This document shows, one piece after another, positions 48,576 through 59,337 of a stretch of DNA of 64,000 bases. Origin of the DNA: Trema orientale. Lineage: Eukaryota; Streptophyta; Magnoliopsida; Rosales; Cannabaceae. Position 1 is the stretch's first letter; every line of letters starts with the position of its first letter. The stretch is taken from contig JXTC01000076.1 of NCBI GenBank assembly GCA_002914845.1, positions 28,454 through 92,453 of the forward strand. Direction: 5' to 3'. Position numbers and translations under genes: made by a program. Under the pieces are notes generated by a model, which worked only from the letters and a program-made list of their open reading frames with translations, was not told the origin of the DNA and did not search any database.

Positions 48576-50323
48576 TGTTGAGAAATTAAAGTTTCAATCT
48601 TACTCACTTTTATTTTAAAGATAAAAAATATTTAATTTAGTACTAATGATTTAACTTGAGTGTATAGTGAAATAGCTTTAAAAGTTCTAACTCAAATTGA
48701 TCATGGAATCAAGCTTGAAGATGGATGCATATTGGACTTATTAGAATCAAGCTTGAAGATTGACAATTAAGATAGAAGATGATGCTTAGATAAGGTATAG
48801 ATCATACTTAGTCTTGTATTTGATTTAGTTCATTGCACACAAATTCTCTTTGCATTGGCTCATACTTTGAAACAAGCTTTCAAACTATCTTAAGCTTAAA
48901 ATAGTTATTTTATTATAGAAGTTTGAAAATAGAAAATAATGATTTTGAGTGGGTAAAATATTCCTTAAAACATGATTTCTTGAGTTTAAATAAGTTACAA
49001 ATATATTTGAAATCATGATTATTTCACATAAGCTAAAAAAAGATTTTCTATTTGCAAACTAAAAAGATTTTCTATTTGCAAACTAGAATTTATTTTAGTA
49101 TGAATACTTTCTAAATTATTGTTAAATACCTTTGTAAAACTAAAACAGGATTGCAATAGCTAAAATATTCTTTTTAAATTGATTTCCAATATTTTTAAAG
49201 TATTTAAAATAAGTTTAGAAGTTAGTTTTCGAAAAACGCCAAAAGTTGTCAAAATTTGAAAAATGGCCAAATACTGAAATAATGAAAATAAGCAGGATTT
49301 TTGGTGTAACGAAAATATTTTCGATTTACCAAAAATAACAGCGAAAAAAAATTATTACCGTTAAAATTTGACTTTTGTAAAAGCACTACCAACGGCTAGT
49401 ATTTTCAGTCTACCGAAAATGGCAGAAAGTGTATCTAACGCTTAGAAACAGCTAGTTTTAATACAAGCTTATAAATAGAAGCTATTTTAAGACTTGAAAA
49501 AGATTTTGCATGAACCTAAATTATTATCCAACTATTTTCAAAGTATAAAAGCCTATTCTTAGAATGAATTAACTTTCAAATCATATTGATCTAATCTTAG
49601 AGCATCTATTGTGCACTGTTCTCAAATCTTCTTAGCGAAAATTGTATTTGTTACTTTTGTGAAAAGAGTTCTTGAGTGTATTCACTCTTATATTGAAAAA
49701 TCATTGAGTATGAGGTGAGGTTGACACCAGATTCATAAACAATTTGTGTATAGGTGAGTTTGCCACCAGAGTCTAAACAACCCGATTTAGGTGAGGTTGC
49801 CACCGGAGTCTAAACAATCCGAGTGTTGGTGGGGTTATCATCAGAGTCTAAACAACCCGTGAGTTTGTGAGATTGACACTATTGTCTAAACAATCTGTGA
49901 AGGTGAGGTTGATACCGGAGTCAAGACTATTATAAAGACGTGGGGGAGCCTAAGCAGAATTCACTCCATTTGTAAAAGAGTCGGGCAAGCCCACAATCTT
50001 GATCCGAATAGTGGAAGTTCAAAACAAGTTGCTGAGAGCCGGAGACACAGGCAAATCGTTGTGTTTGTCGAACCTTGTAAAAACTGAGTTTGTATTTTCT
50101 CTATCCCTACACTCTTTACTTTATTGCAAACTATTTGATTTTGTATTTGATATATAGTGTGCTTAATATACTCGATATTATCGTTATATGTTTGGTGTTA
50201 TTATTGATTTAGCTTAAAAGTTTTAGAAGAGTAGTCTATGGTTTTACATAGTTTAAAAATTTCTTAAAAAGTTTAAAAATCTAATTCACTTCCCCTTCTT
50301 AGGTAGTCAATCTTGAGCTAGCA
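48576..50323 (+). repeat. 3' LTR (1748 bp) of the copia element
   Basis: It starts TGTTGAGAAAT and ends GAGCTAGCA. It carries the minisatellite of 'gaggttgccaccggagtctaa' type at about 49710-49925 and a private 26-bp tandem duplication near 49030-49083 ('gattttctatttgcaaact') that the inverted LTR lacks. TATA-like 'tataaaagcct' lies near 49545. Confidence 0.85.
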
Positions 50324-50655
50324 ATTTTACTAGACCAAATTAATAAGCCAAAATAAACATAATGAGTGTTAGCTCTCGCTATTTATCATGCCATGATAGA
50401 GTCCATGTCAAACAATAAGACTCAAAAGTGGAAAAGAGAATAGTCTAGCATTTCCAAATAAATATTCAATAAAAATATAAATTATTAATTTTCTTTTATC
50501 AGCCTTTTTTTGTGATCATTCCATATCTTTTCAAATTACATCAAATTTTCAATCACATTTTCTTCAAAATTTATTTCTCCTTTGTTAAAACTAAAACTCA
50601 TTTCTTTCCCTCAATAGATTCAGTCTTCTGAATACAACATTGTTGTCATTCTTAG
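50324..50655. other. Between copia element and KPHMT copy
   Basis: AT-rich; nothing recognised beyond the KPHMT 3' flank. Confidence 0.5.
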
Positions 50656-50939
50656 TTATCCATAATGTGTTTCGGATTCATTAATCTTCTCAACTGTTTC
50701 AGCTGCCTTGTCCAAACCCAGTTTTCTTAGCTCATTTAAGAATTCATTGAGGCCACATGAACTGATTTTGCAAGGACTGTGGCCTGGGCTGGGAAATGAA
50801 CCACTGGCCACTTCTTTCACGTACTCCAGTACAGCTTTGTTCACAACATCTCCCAAATGATCAGCATACTGCTTACTAAACCTTGGGGTAACCTGCAAAT
50901 TAATAAGTTTGTTTTTCTAACTTTTTCTTTAACTATGAA

Positions 50940-51190
50940 ATATTTTTAGGGAACTCAATCTTAAAAAAGTTAACCTCAATTTGGCCCCCAAGCTAAAGGG
51001 TTATATCGGTTTGGCACAAAAGGTGTGACAGAAAATGTAGTTCATAGATTAGAGTTGCAGATTTAGAGGCCAAAAACTGAGTCATAAAAATAGTGTAGGG
51101 CCGAAACTATAAATTTCAATGTTCAAAATCTAAATTGGGATTGACCTTATGTTCCCGAGGCCAAAAGTAGATTTAATCCTAAATAAAAGA
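50940..51190. other. Intronic stretch where a KPHMT exon is missing
   Basis: It reads like one of the 'cctcaatttggcccccaag' intergenic repeats, with a loosely inverted partner near 51130-51180 ('aaattgggattgacctt'). It may be a small TIR element that replaced the lost exon; weak. Confidence 0.3.
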
Positions 51191-52204
51191 GAAAAATAGA
51201 ATTGTGGAATTTTTTAACCTTGGAATTGTTTGTATCTGATAGATTCCAAGCAGGTTGATAAACCAGAGCCTTTTGGTCACCAAATATGTTTAAAAATAAA
51301 TAAATAAATAAATAAACAGATAAAGGCGTGACATAAATAAATCAGATATTTTCTTTCTGAACTATTGTTACTATTGTTAATTTGACGCGGTAATGTAAAT
51401 AAGGTGCACAAAAAGTTTGAAATATTTCAAGGGAATCAAACTTGTCTACAAAATGACTAATGCTTTAAGCCCAAAAATATCTAATAAACTGCAACTAATT
51501 TTCATGTGAAGATGAAAGACTGACATAACTTGACTTACCTGAAATTGATCAATGGACTAATATAGTACCGGTCTTCTAATTATTAAGTACACCTATAATA
51601 CTTCATAATTCATATTCAGAAAGGAATAATAAAATAAAAAAAAATTAAAAAAAAAAAAGACTAAAGTCACCTGTCCACTACAGAAATTAAGGCCCAGCTC
51701 CAACAACAATTGTGGGAATTTGAAGAGCAGAATTAGCTGCAACTGTTATAGATGCAAATACACATTCTAAAACGACAGCGAAACACCCTGCTTTCTGCAA
51801 AGCCGGTGCACTTTCCACAATCTAGTAGCCATTAATATTAAAACGTCAAATCATATCAGAATCAAACGAAATATTAATTACTGACTAGTTGAACAAATTT
51901 GTAACTCGGAAAGCGATACGTTACTCGTTTGTAAAGCCATGTGCATAAATATTGACCTTTACAGCACAGGACACATTCTTTCCTCGAGGCCTAAATCCCC
52001 CCCAAGAACGCTAATGGTCTGTGGAGTGAGACCAACATGGCCCATCACGGCAATGCCAGCTTCCACAATAGCTTTTGCTGCATTGATTCTCGCAGGTGAT
52101 GCTCCTTCCAGTTTTATGGCGTCCTTTCCTCCTTCTAACGTTCTTACTGCCGTATCAACAGCCTGATCATAAGGTGTTACAAGTGAAAAATCGCCAATTC
52201 TAAA

Positions 52205-53454
52205 ACACACCAAAAAAATTTGAAGAGTACGCTGTACGAAATATGTTTGAAATGTTCATCAAGAGTATTGGTTTTTAATTGCTTGTTTTAGGGTTCAGAA
52301 TTTACCAAAATATCGTTTCTACTCAAATTACTGATGTACCATTACCTATGTGGTAGATTTTAAGATATTGTCACATTGCAACATAACAGAAGAATTGTTA
52401 TATAATAGAACACGAGATCAAATGAGTCTAGCAAATTACATGTCATTGCAATTTGCTTGTGGCAGTAGAGCTTGAACTTTTGATCAAACTCATCAGGCTA
52501 AAATGATCATATTAGGTGTCGGTAATCACATGTCTATCATTTTGGGGTGGGGTGAAGTTAACGACAGCTGATGAGCGATTTTGTTTGCAATTGATATGAC
52601 ATAGGACAGATTTCATTTGTTATCATTTAGTTGGGTTGTATTATCTTATTTGGGAAAATGACATGCTCTACGACATTTGGACAAATATTGTCAAATATAC
52701 AATGCGGCTCAAAACACTTGAATTTGTACGAACTTTTTTGAAAATTGCTACTTTTTCAGTTTTAACGTATAGTAAGACGCAGTGGTATTTTTGTAAATAA
52801 AACTATCTTTTTGTAGAAACACCTTTTTAAGAAAAAAATATTTTAAACCAACTAAGAGTATTGTTAGTTTTATTGGTTGGCGCAATTCTTTTTCTCTTTG
52901 CAACCATGGGTTCAAGTCTCACCTCCTGAGTATTCTTTTTTCTTTTTTTTTTTCTTTTTGTTTTGTTTTTTTTTTCCTTGTATTTTGTTGTTTTGGTTAC
53001 TCTTTTTTTTACTTTTTGGTTTTTTTTTTAAATTCCTTTTTTTATTTTACTTTTCTTCCTTTTATTTTTCAAAATTCTATTCTCTTTTAATATTTATAAG
53101 AAAAGAAAAATGTATTTTTTTCATTTAAAAAAAAAGATTTCTTTTTCTATTTTTTAAATCCTTTTTATTTAGCTCTTTTCCTCCATCTATCTTTCTCAAT
53201 TTTTTTAATCATTTTTATTTATCCCTTTTCTCCACCCATTTTTCTCGTTCTTTTTTCATTTTTTAAATTCGATTCTCTTATACTTTGGTTACTATAAATC
53301 AGTAACCAAATTGGTTCTAACAACAACTAGTAACGAAATAATTTTAGTGAATGAGCTAGAATAATGATTTAGACTGGATGATGAAATTGTGTAGAATTAT
53401 TAGAAGTGGAATTGTTGTACACCAAATGCTCGATGAAATTGCTCAATGACAATT
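52205..53454. other. KPHMT intron 1, distal part with T-rich tract
   Basis: No coding content. 52915-53260 is an almost pure T/C tract on the plus strand, and the open frame there is low complexity. Confidence 0.6.
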
Positions 53455-54080
53455 AAGTAGAAACCGTCGTAGTTTCCTATGATTTACTTAGCTACATGGC
53501 ATTCTGCAAAAAGAAAACCGCGATGGTTTCTAGGAAATCTTCTTGGTTTCCTGTGATTTACTTAGTTACAGGGCATTCTGTTACAGGAAACCACGAAGGT
53601 TTCTAAGAAACTATGTAGGTTTCCTGTAATTTACTTAACTACATGGCACTCTGTAAAAAAAGAAATCACGATAGTTTTCTATGATTTATTTAGCTACAGG
53701 GTATTCTGCATAAAGGAAACCACAATAGTTTCCAGGAAATGTTCGTGGTTTCTTGTGATTTACTTACGTACAGGATATTCCGCTAAAGGAAACTAAACTG
53801 GTTTTCAAGAAACTTTTGTGGTTTCCTATGATTTACTTACGTACAGGACATTTCGCTAATAGAAAACTTAATTAGTTTCCAAGAAACTACAAAGGTTTCC
53901 TGTAAAAAAAAAAAAAAAAAGATTGCTTATTTACTAAAATACCACCGCATTTTCTAGCTCCCAAAGTATTTAGAAAAATACCCTCAAAATGTCGTACAGA
54001 ATTTTTATTATTTTTGAAAGGTCATAAATTTAGTAATATTTTTTGAAAAATAGGTATAAGTGTCCAAAACCCATCTTATT
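53455..54080. repeat. 74-bp minisatellite, block 1, plus flank (KPHMT intron)
   Basis: About six units of roughly 74 bp, each of the form 'tgatttacttacgtacagg', 'cattctgc', 'aaggaaaccacaatggtttc', 'aggaaa', 'cgtggtttcctg'. One unit is short (about 55 bp). The flank at 53918-54070 begins 'ttatttactaaaataccacc'. Both parts recur at 54640. Confidence 0.85.
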
Positions 54081-54639
54081 TGACTTATTCAATTGAAAAA
54101 ATTTAGGAAAAAAGACACCTAATACTACCTTTTGATAAATAATACGAAGAATACTATATCCAGATTTTTACTTATTTTTGTACTACCTTTTTTTAGAAAA
54201 ATAACAAATTCTTGCTAAGAAAGACCAAATAACGTCTTAGAATTTCCATTTTTTCTTGTTTTTTTTTCCTACTAGTTTACTTGTAGCTGATCACTCTTAA
54301 AAGTAATTACCAATTTATTATTAAAAATCATAAACTAATTGATTTTTAGAAACTAGAAATCAAATTGATTACTAAAAACCAACAACCATATTGGTTTCTA
54401 CTATAAATATCATAACTATTTAGTTAATAAAAATTGAAAACTAAATTAGTTTCTATCATAAACAATAGAACTATTTGGTTAATTTAATTATTGATTACTA
54501 TAAACCAATTTGGTTATTGGAAACTAGTTGTCAGAATCCAAAAATCAACATATATTTCTGTTGCTTTTACTTCAAAAATATAATTACTTAACTTGAGAAC
54601 TTGATCATATTCTTCAGCATCCTTGTTCAATATCTCACC
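54081..54639. other. Spacer between minisatellite blocks
   Basis: AT-rich, with repeated 'aaccaatttggtt(a/t)'-type short inverted motifs (about 54300-54530). No gene. Confidence 0.5.
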
Positions 54640-55295
54640 CAATTCTTGCTACAGGGTATTATACAAAAAGGAAATCACAATAGCTTTCAGGAAACTTTCA
54701 TTGTTTACTGTGATTTGAAAAAGAAACCACAATGATTTCTAGGAAATTTTCGTGGTTTCCTGTGATTCACTTAACTACAGGACATTCTGCTAAAAGGAAA
54801 TGACGATGATTTCTAGGAAACCTTTGTGGTTTCCTATGATTTATTTAGCTACAGGACATTCTACGAAAAAGAAACCACAATGGTTTCCTGGAAATATTCG
54901 TAGTTTCATGTAATTTACTTACGTATAGGACATTCGGCTAAAGAAAACCAAACTAGTTTCTAGGAAACTTTTGTGCTTTCCTGTGATTTACTTACGTACA
55001 GGACTTTCGGCTAAAGGAAACCAAACTGGTTTAGTTTCCTGTGATTTATTTACTTACAGAACATTCTGCTAATTGGAAACCAAATTAAACCAAATTGGTT
55101 TCTAGGAAACCTTTGTGGTTTCCTGTTAAATAAGATGACTTATTTACTAAAATGCCACCGCATTTTCTAGCTTCTAAAGTATTTAGAAAAATACCATAAA
55201 AAAGTCGTACGGATTTTTATTATTTTTGAAAGGTCGTAAATTTAGTAACATTTTTTGAAAAATAGGTATAAAGTATCCAAAGCCCAAAAATTTAA
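54640..55295. repeat. 74-bp minisatellite, block 2, plus flank (duplicate of block 1)
   Basis: The same repeat units (about six or seven) are followed by the same flank at 55137-55290, which includes 'ccaccgcattttctagctt' and 'ttttgaaaaataggtataa'. Because both array and flank are duplicated, the whole ~0.6-kb segment was copied. Confidence 0.85.
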
Positions 55296-56230
55296 TAAAT
55301 GTCATTTACTAAAATAAGTTGTACCAGTCATAAAGTAACAAATTAACAATTATATCATTCGAAAAAAATAATTTGAAATGCATCTGTATAGGTCACAATT
55401 AACTTCATATAGGACCTAAACTAATCAAATACGTAAGACATCTAAAACATATTTTCTGTTCTTCAACAAAAATTACTAGTGTGGTAAATATTCCTAGTAA
55501 CATTTTTACTCATAATTTGATTTGGAATGAAAAAATACTAAATGTCTCAAGAGGGGGAAAAAAAAAAAGAAACAGTGTTCCCCAAACTCCCTGTATAGTG
55601 ACAATGCACCACAATCACTCCATTTCTTTATTATAAATTAAATTCTTAATAGACCTTGCCTCAAAATAAAACTTTTTTATCCTAAAAGATACTTTACATA
55701 CCAACTTCGGCACATTCCAATTCATGTTCCTAATTTAAATAAACACGTTTCATGACAGTATAGTAATACATAACTCGATACTATAGTTTAGCTATAATAT
55801 ATATGCACACACATATGTATATTATCATTACGACGACTAGAGATGGAGTCGTAGGAGTCAAAGTGTAGATTATAGAATTGGTAATTCGTGTCATTTCATA
55901 TCTACCCATTTATATCATGTTGGTTTTGTATTATCCACGAGTTACATGTTTAATGAAAACGTTAACTATTATAATTATTTATTTACTTAATTTTTTAATT
56001 TTAGTTTTACTTTAGTAATATAAATTAACTCATTAGTGTACTATTTTTCATTTTATTTATAAAAAATTCATTAAAAATATATTTTTGTGAAGTAATAATT
56101 TAATATTTTTAATAAAAAAAATTAATTAATCATATCAATTTAAGTTAATTTTGTGTCAAATATGTCAACTAAATATGCGAATTTCGGATCATTTTATCCT
56201 ATTTTATGGGAATTACCATTAGCAACCAAA
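55296..56230. other. KPHMT intron 1, proximal part
   Basis: AT-rich and non-coding; nothing recognised. Confidence 0.5.
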
Positions 56231-56572
56231 AGGGGCGCTTATCGCGAAAAAAAAAAAAAAAAGGGCGCTTAGCCCCACGAGCCACGGCTTGACAATGGGC
56301 TAGCATTTGGTCCAGCGACACAGGGAGAGTGGTCTCGTGCCCGGGGACCACCATCCCAGCCGAGTCCCCCACCAAGCACATATCGATACCAGCCTTCTCT
56401 ATGTGCACCCTCGACGAGAAATCGTAGGCCGTTAACATCGCAATGGGCTCTTCCCTTCTGTGCTTCTGCCCCAGATGGGCCAGGTTCACTCTCTGGTTTA
56501 GGCCTTGGGCCAAGGCCCACCGGCTGCAGTACTCAACCGATGAAACGCATTAGAACGAGAAACAAGCTCCAT

Positions 56573-56874
56573 AAATAGTCCTGAAGAAGACCACCGTTTA
56601 TTTCCGATCAAAATTGAATGAATAATTTTTCTCACGTTGTCTAGAATTTGTTTAATTAATTCTCTTATTGAATACTTAGAATAGATTAAACTGAAATAAA
56701 TTAAATCATGGTAGGAAACGTATTCCTTAAAAATAATTTTTCTTTTTTTTTTTTAAGTGCACTAATATGTTGATTTGGTTTACGGTTAAATCAGGGATGC
56801 CACTTTGTGTTGGGTCATGAGATCAACATTGTCTGTGGCGGAGCCACATATTCACCTCTCTCATTTTATATATA
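56573..56874. other. Between KPHMT copy and Helitron
   Basis: The original promoter side of the KPHMT copy, only about 300 bp before the Helitron end. AT-rich, with a T-tract near 56740-56755. Confidence 0.5.
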
Positions 56875-56878
56875 CTAG

Positions 56879-58019
56879 TAGAAGGATTGCACGTGCCGTA
56901 CTCATTTCTCCACTAATTATAGCAATCAAATCATAAATAGTTACTTTTCAAAAAAAGAAAAAAATTACAGATAGTTACTTGTTATTACTTGACCAATCAG
57001 GGCCTGAGCCTAACACCCATAATGATATTACTTGTTAGACTATTGCCTATAAAGGTATTACTTGACGTACTTAAGTATAAAATTCTAATAGCATAAAACT
57101 AATAAATTTGGATACTATTACATTTCAGCATTTTAAGTAATTTAATACTCAAAGGCTTAACTTTTTTGTACTTGAATAATGAGGACATGTAGTGGGTATG
57201 GAATCATATGAATCTTAGAACAATTGCTAGAGCATACAACACATTAAGAATTTTTTAAAAATGATCAGAATGTACATAATTTTAGTCATATCAATTACTA
57301 TTGCCGACATTCAAAAGTAAATATTAAATCATAAAAATACAGACGTTCACCAATTATAGCAACTAACAAGCTATCTCAAAATTCAATTATTTATATCATA
57401 GCTCATGTACTCATCATTTGACGCATAGAAAAATTCTAAAAGTCTTTTTAAAAAATAGATTAAGAGTAATAGGAATAACATTTCAAAATTCAAAGATCAA
57501 AATAGAAAATTGGCTTACCAGGAAAAGAAAATAGAAATATAAGTAGATACAATTCTTAGAGATTGAGATTTGTAAAAGAAGTCAAGGAAAAAAATTAATG
57601 AAATATGATAAAGTAAGAATTTTTTACCTGTTAATTAGCTTCGTCCACTTCTCATCCATTTCTCATTGTAGATGATGGTTTGATGAATACTTCATTTAGA
57701 CACAATGTGAGTTACGAAATCAAAAATATTTAGTTTTACAGAAATGTTAGTGTTGCACATTAATACATTGAGAAAGCTAAAAAGATACATTAACTTGTCT
57801 ATATACTACAACCAAAATTATAGTATATCAGCATTGCTTTCTTTGGTTTCTTTTTTTACATGAGCAGCACTGATAGCGCCTAGTGAGGAGAAAAGGTATT
57901 TACAAGAAAAACTATTTTACAAGTAGATAACTATCTAGCTCCACATTATATTTACAACCAAAAGTGGAGTAGTTTTATATACATTATATACATCATTAAA
58001 ACTTGAACATGTGTAAATT
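56879..58019. other. Helitron 3' non-coding region
   Basis: AT-rich with no coding exon recognised between the RPA stop and the terminal hairpin. Confidence 0.5.
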
Positions 58020-59337
58020 TCATTTGTTACCATCAGATGTGTCAATTAAGTGCGTAACGATATACGTGTGCTTTGTTTGGTGACTGTACTCATGTTTGTA
58101 TATCTTTATTTGAGCAGTATATTCTTTGCAACTGGACACGTCGGCAATGTGTTCCAAGTTACATATGCCATCCTAATATTCAAAAAATAAAACCAGTTAA
58201 AATATCACATGATAAAAACCAGTTATGTTTACGAATATAAAATCTATACAAAAATATTTCATACCTGTGTCGTGTGCTTCACCAAATCTATTACTTTGCA
58301 GTGAAGAAAAGTTTCAGCATTACTTCCAAATATTGTAGCTGGTAGTGCTCCTGAACTATCTTTGCATTGAACTTGAATAAAACACCTATAACATGGTATA
58401 AAAATTAAAAAAAAAAAACTATTCTATTCTAAAATTTAGTAAGCTAAGAAATAAGTAGTGTGAATACTTTGCTATTGCTTTAACATTATCTTTATTGCAC
58501 CAATCACATTTGAATAACTCGTTGAAATCTGCCTCTGTGGTTTTATGGCACTTTTCACAAGCCATATACCAGAAATTCTGGTTCAAGTTTTCTATTGAAA
58601 TATTTGCTCTTATCCAGAATTTCTCAATCTATAATCAAATTAATAGTTTTTAGTAATATGTTTTAAGAGCTATGTAAAGAATCAAAAAATTATTAAAAAA
58701 AAGATTCATTGTTTACCTTCCCAGCAAACTCTTTTACTGTCTTAATTGTTGTTATGCTTTCCTCTGTAGGCAGTATGACTTTCGACGAAGACGGATGATT
58801 AACATTATCAGCAATGCATATTTGGAGATACTTTTCATTTTCATCACGCCTGTAAGTAAGAGAAATGATTTTTTATTTAAAATTATATGACTTTTTATTG
58901 AAAATACTTAGTTACGAAATTTAAAAACACGAGTATCACCATATATATAGTCCAATTGTTTCAGGCAGATCAGGATCAACAAACAGACGACTTGAAGCTT
59001 TTGTACTCAGTGATATATCTACAAAAATGTAAGGTATATTAAGTAATTATATAATTTCTGCAAGCACTAAAATTATAAATAATAAGTCTGATGTGCCTAG
59101 AATAGACCATGTATTTATTACTTATCTTGTTCATTGTGAAGAAAATCAGTAACATGTATTCCTTAATAACAAGTTTGATAAAAAGTAAAATGGATTAGTA
59201 TTGTTTTAATTTATAGATCACTGTCGATTAACATATCAATATATAAGAACATACTTAATTATAGTGCTTGGTAGTGAAAGAGGGAAAATCTCAAAAATAA
59301 AAATCCAAAATGATAGTGTGTGAAGTGAAGTTAAATG

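Larger units (their letters stand above)
42450..50323 (+). mobile_element. Ty1/copia LTR retrotransposon, pol-deleted, with internal inversion
   Basis: The 3' LTR is 48576-50323, preceded by a polypurine tract. A 5' LTR is present but mostly inverted at 42777-44246. Sequence homologous to the first ~30 bp of the LTR sits in normal orientation at about 42450-42481 (21 of 23 bases over 42459-42481). Next come gag N-terminal coding sequence on the minus strand (42482-42761) and a met-tRNA-type PBS at 42764-42774. After a 140-N gap, gag continues on the plus strand (44387 to about 45490). Protease, integrase, RT and RNase H are absent; the space to 48560 is AT-rich. One inversion with breakpoints in the 5' LTR and in gag explains this order. 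Confidence 0.8.
50656..56572 (-). pseudogene. KPHMT: Ketopantoate hydroxymethyltransferase (panB/KPHMT), decayed copy
   Basis: Minus-strand exons are recognisable at 56572 to about 56257, 52199-51977 (donor after 'AVKG'), 51821-51671 and 50892-50656. Conserved wording includes 'NQRVNLAHL', 'TAYDF', '[11 protein letters not shown]', 'DAIKLEG', '[13 protein letters not shown]', 'AGCF', 'GAGP' and 'SPCKIS'. KPHMT makes ketopantoate from ketoisovalerate and methylene-THF in pantothenate synthesis (mitochondrial in plants). Lesions: a one-base loss after about codon 23 (stop near 56500); a T16 tract and lost 'VGDLPFG' region at the end of exon 1; a G7 run shifting frame at 51998-52004; a one-base insertion before 51690; and no sign of the usual exon for 'YHDLLGMMQH' between 50892 and 51671. 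The last exon is intact. The first intron is about 4 kb and full of repeats. A functional gene would need several sequencing errors plus a missed exon. Confidence 0.85.

Noticed and set aside
42777-50323. Two separate copia elements in head-to-head orientation
   Set aside because: The short forward LTR start at 42450-42481 and the complementary halves of gag fit one inverted segment better than two independent truncated insertions. The gap leaves some doubt.
52877-53128. 83-codon Phe-rich frame
   Set aside because: It is translated from a T/C low-complexity tract.
53455-55130. Array of regularly spaced repeats as a CRISPR-like locus
   Set aside because: Units are contiguous, diverged minisatellite repeats in a plant intron, with no unique spacers or cas genes.
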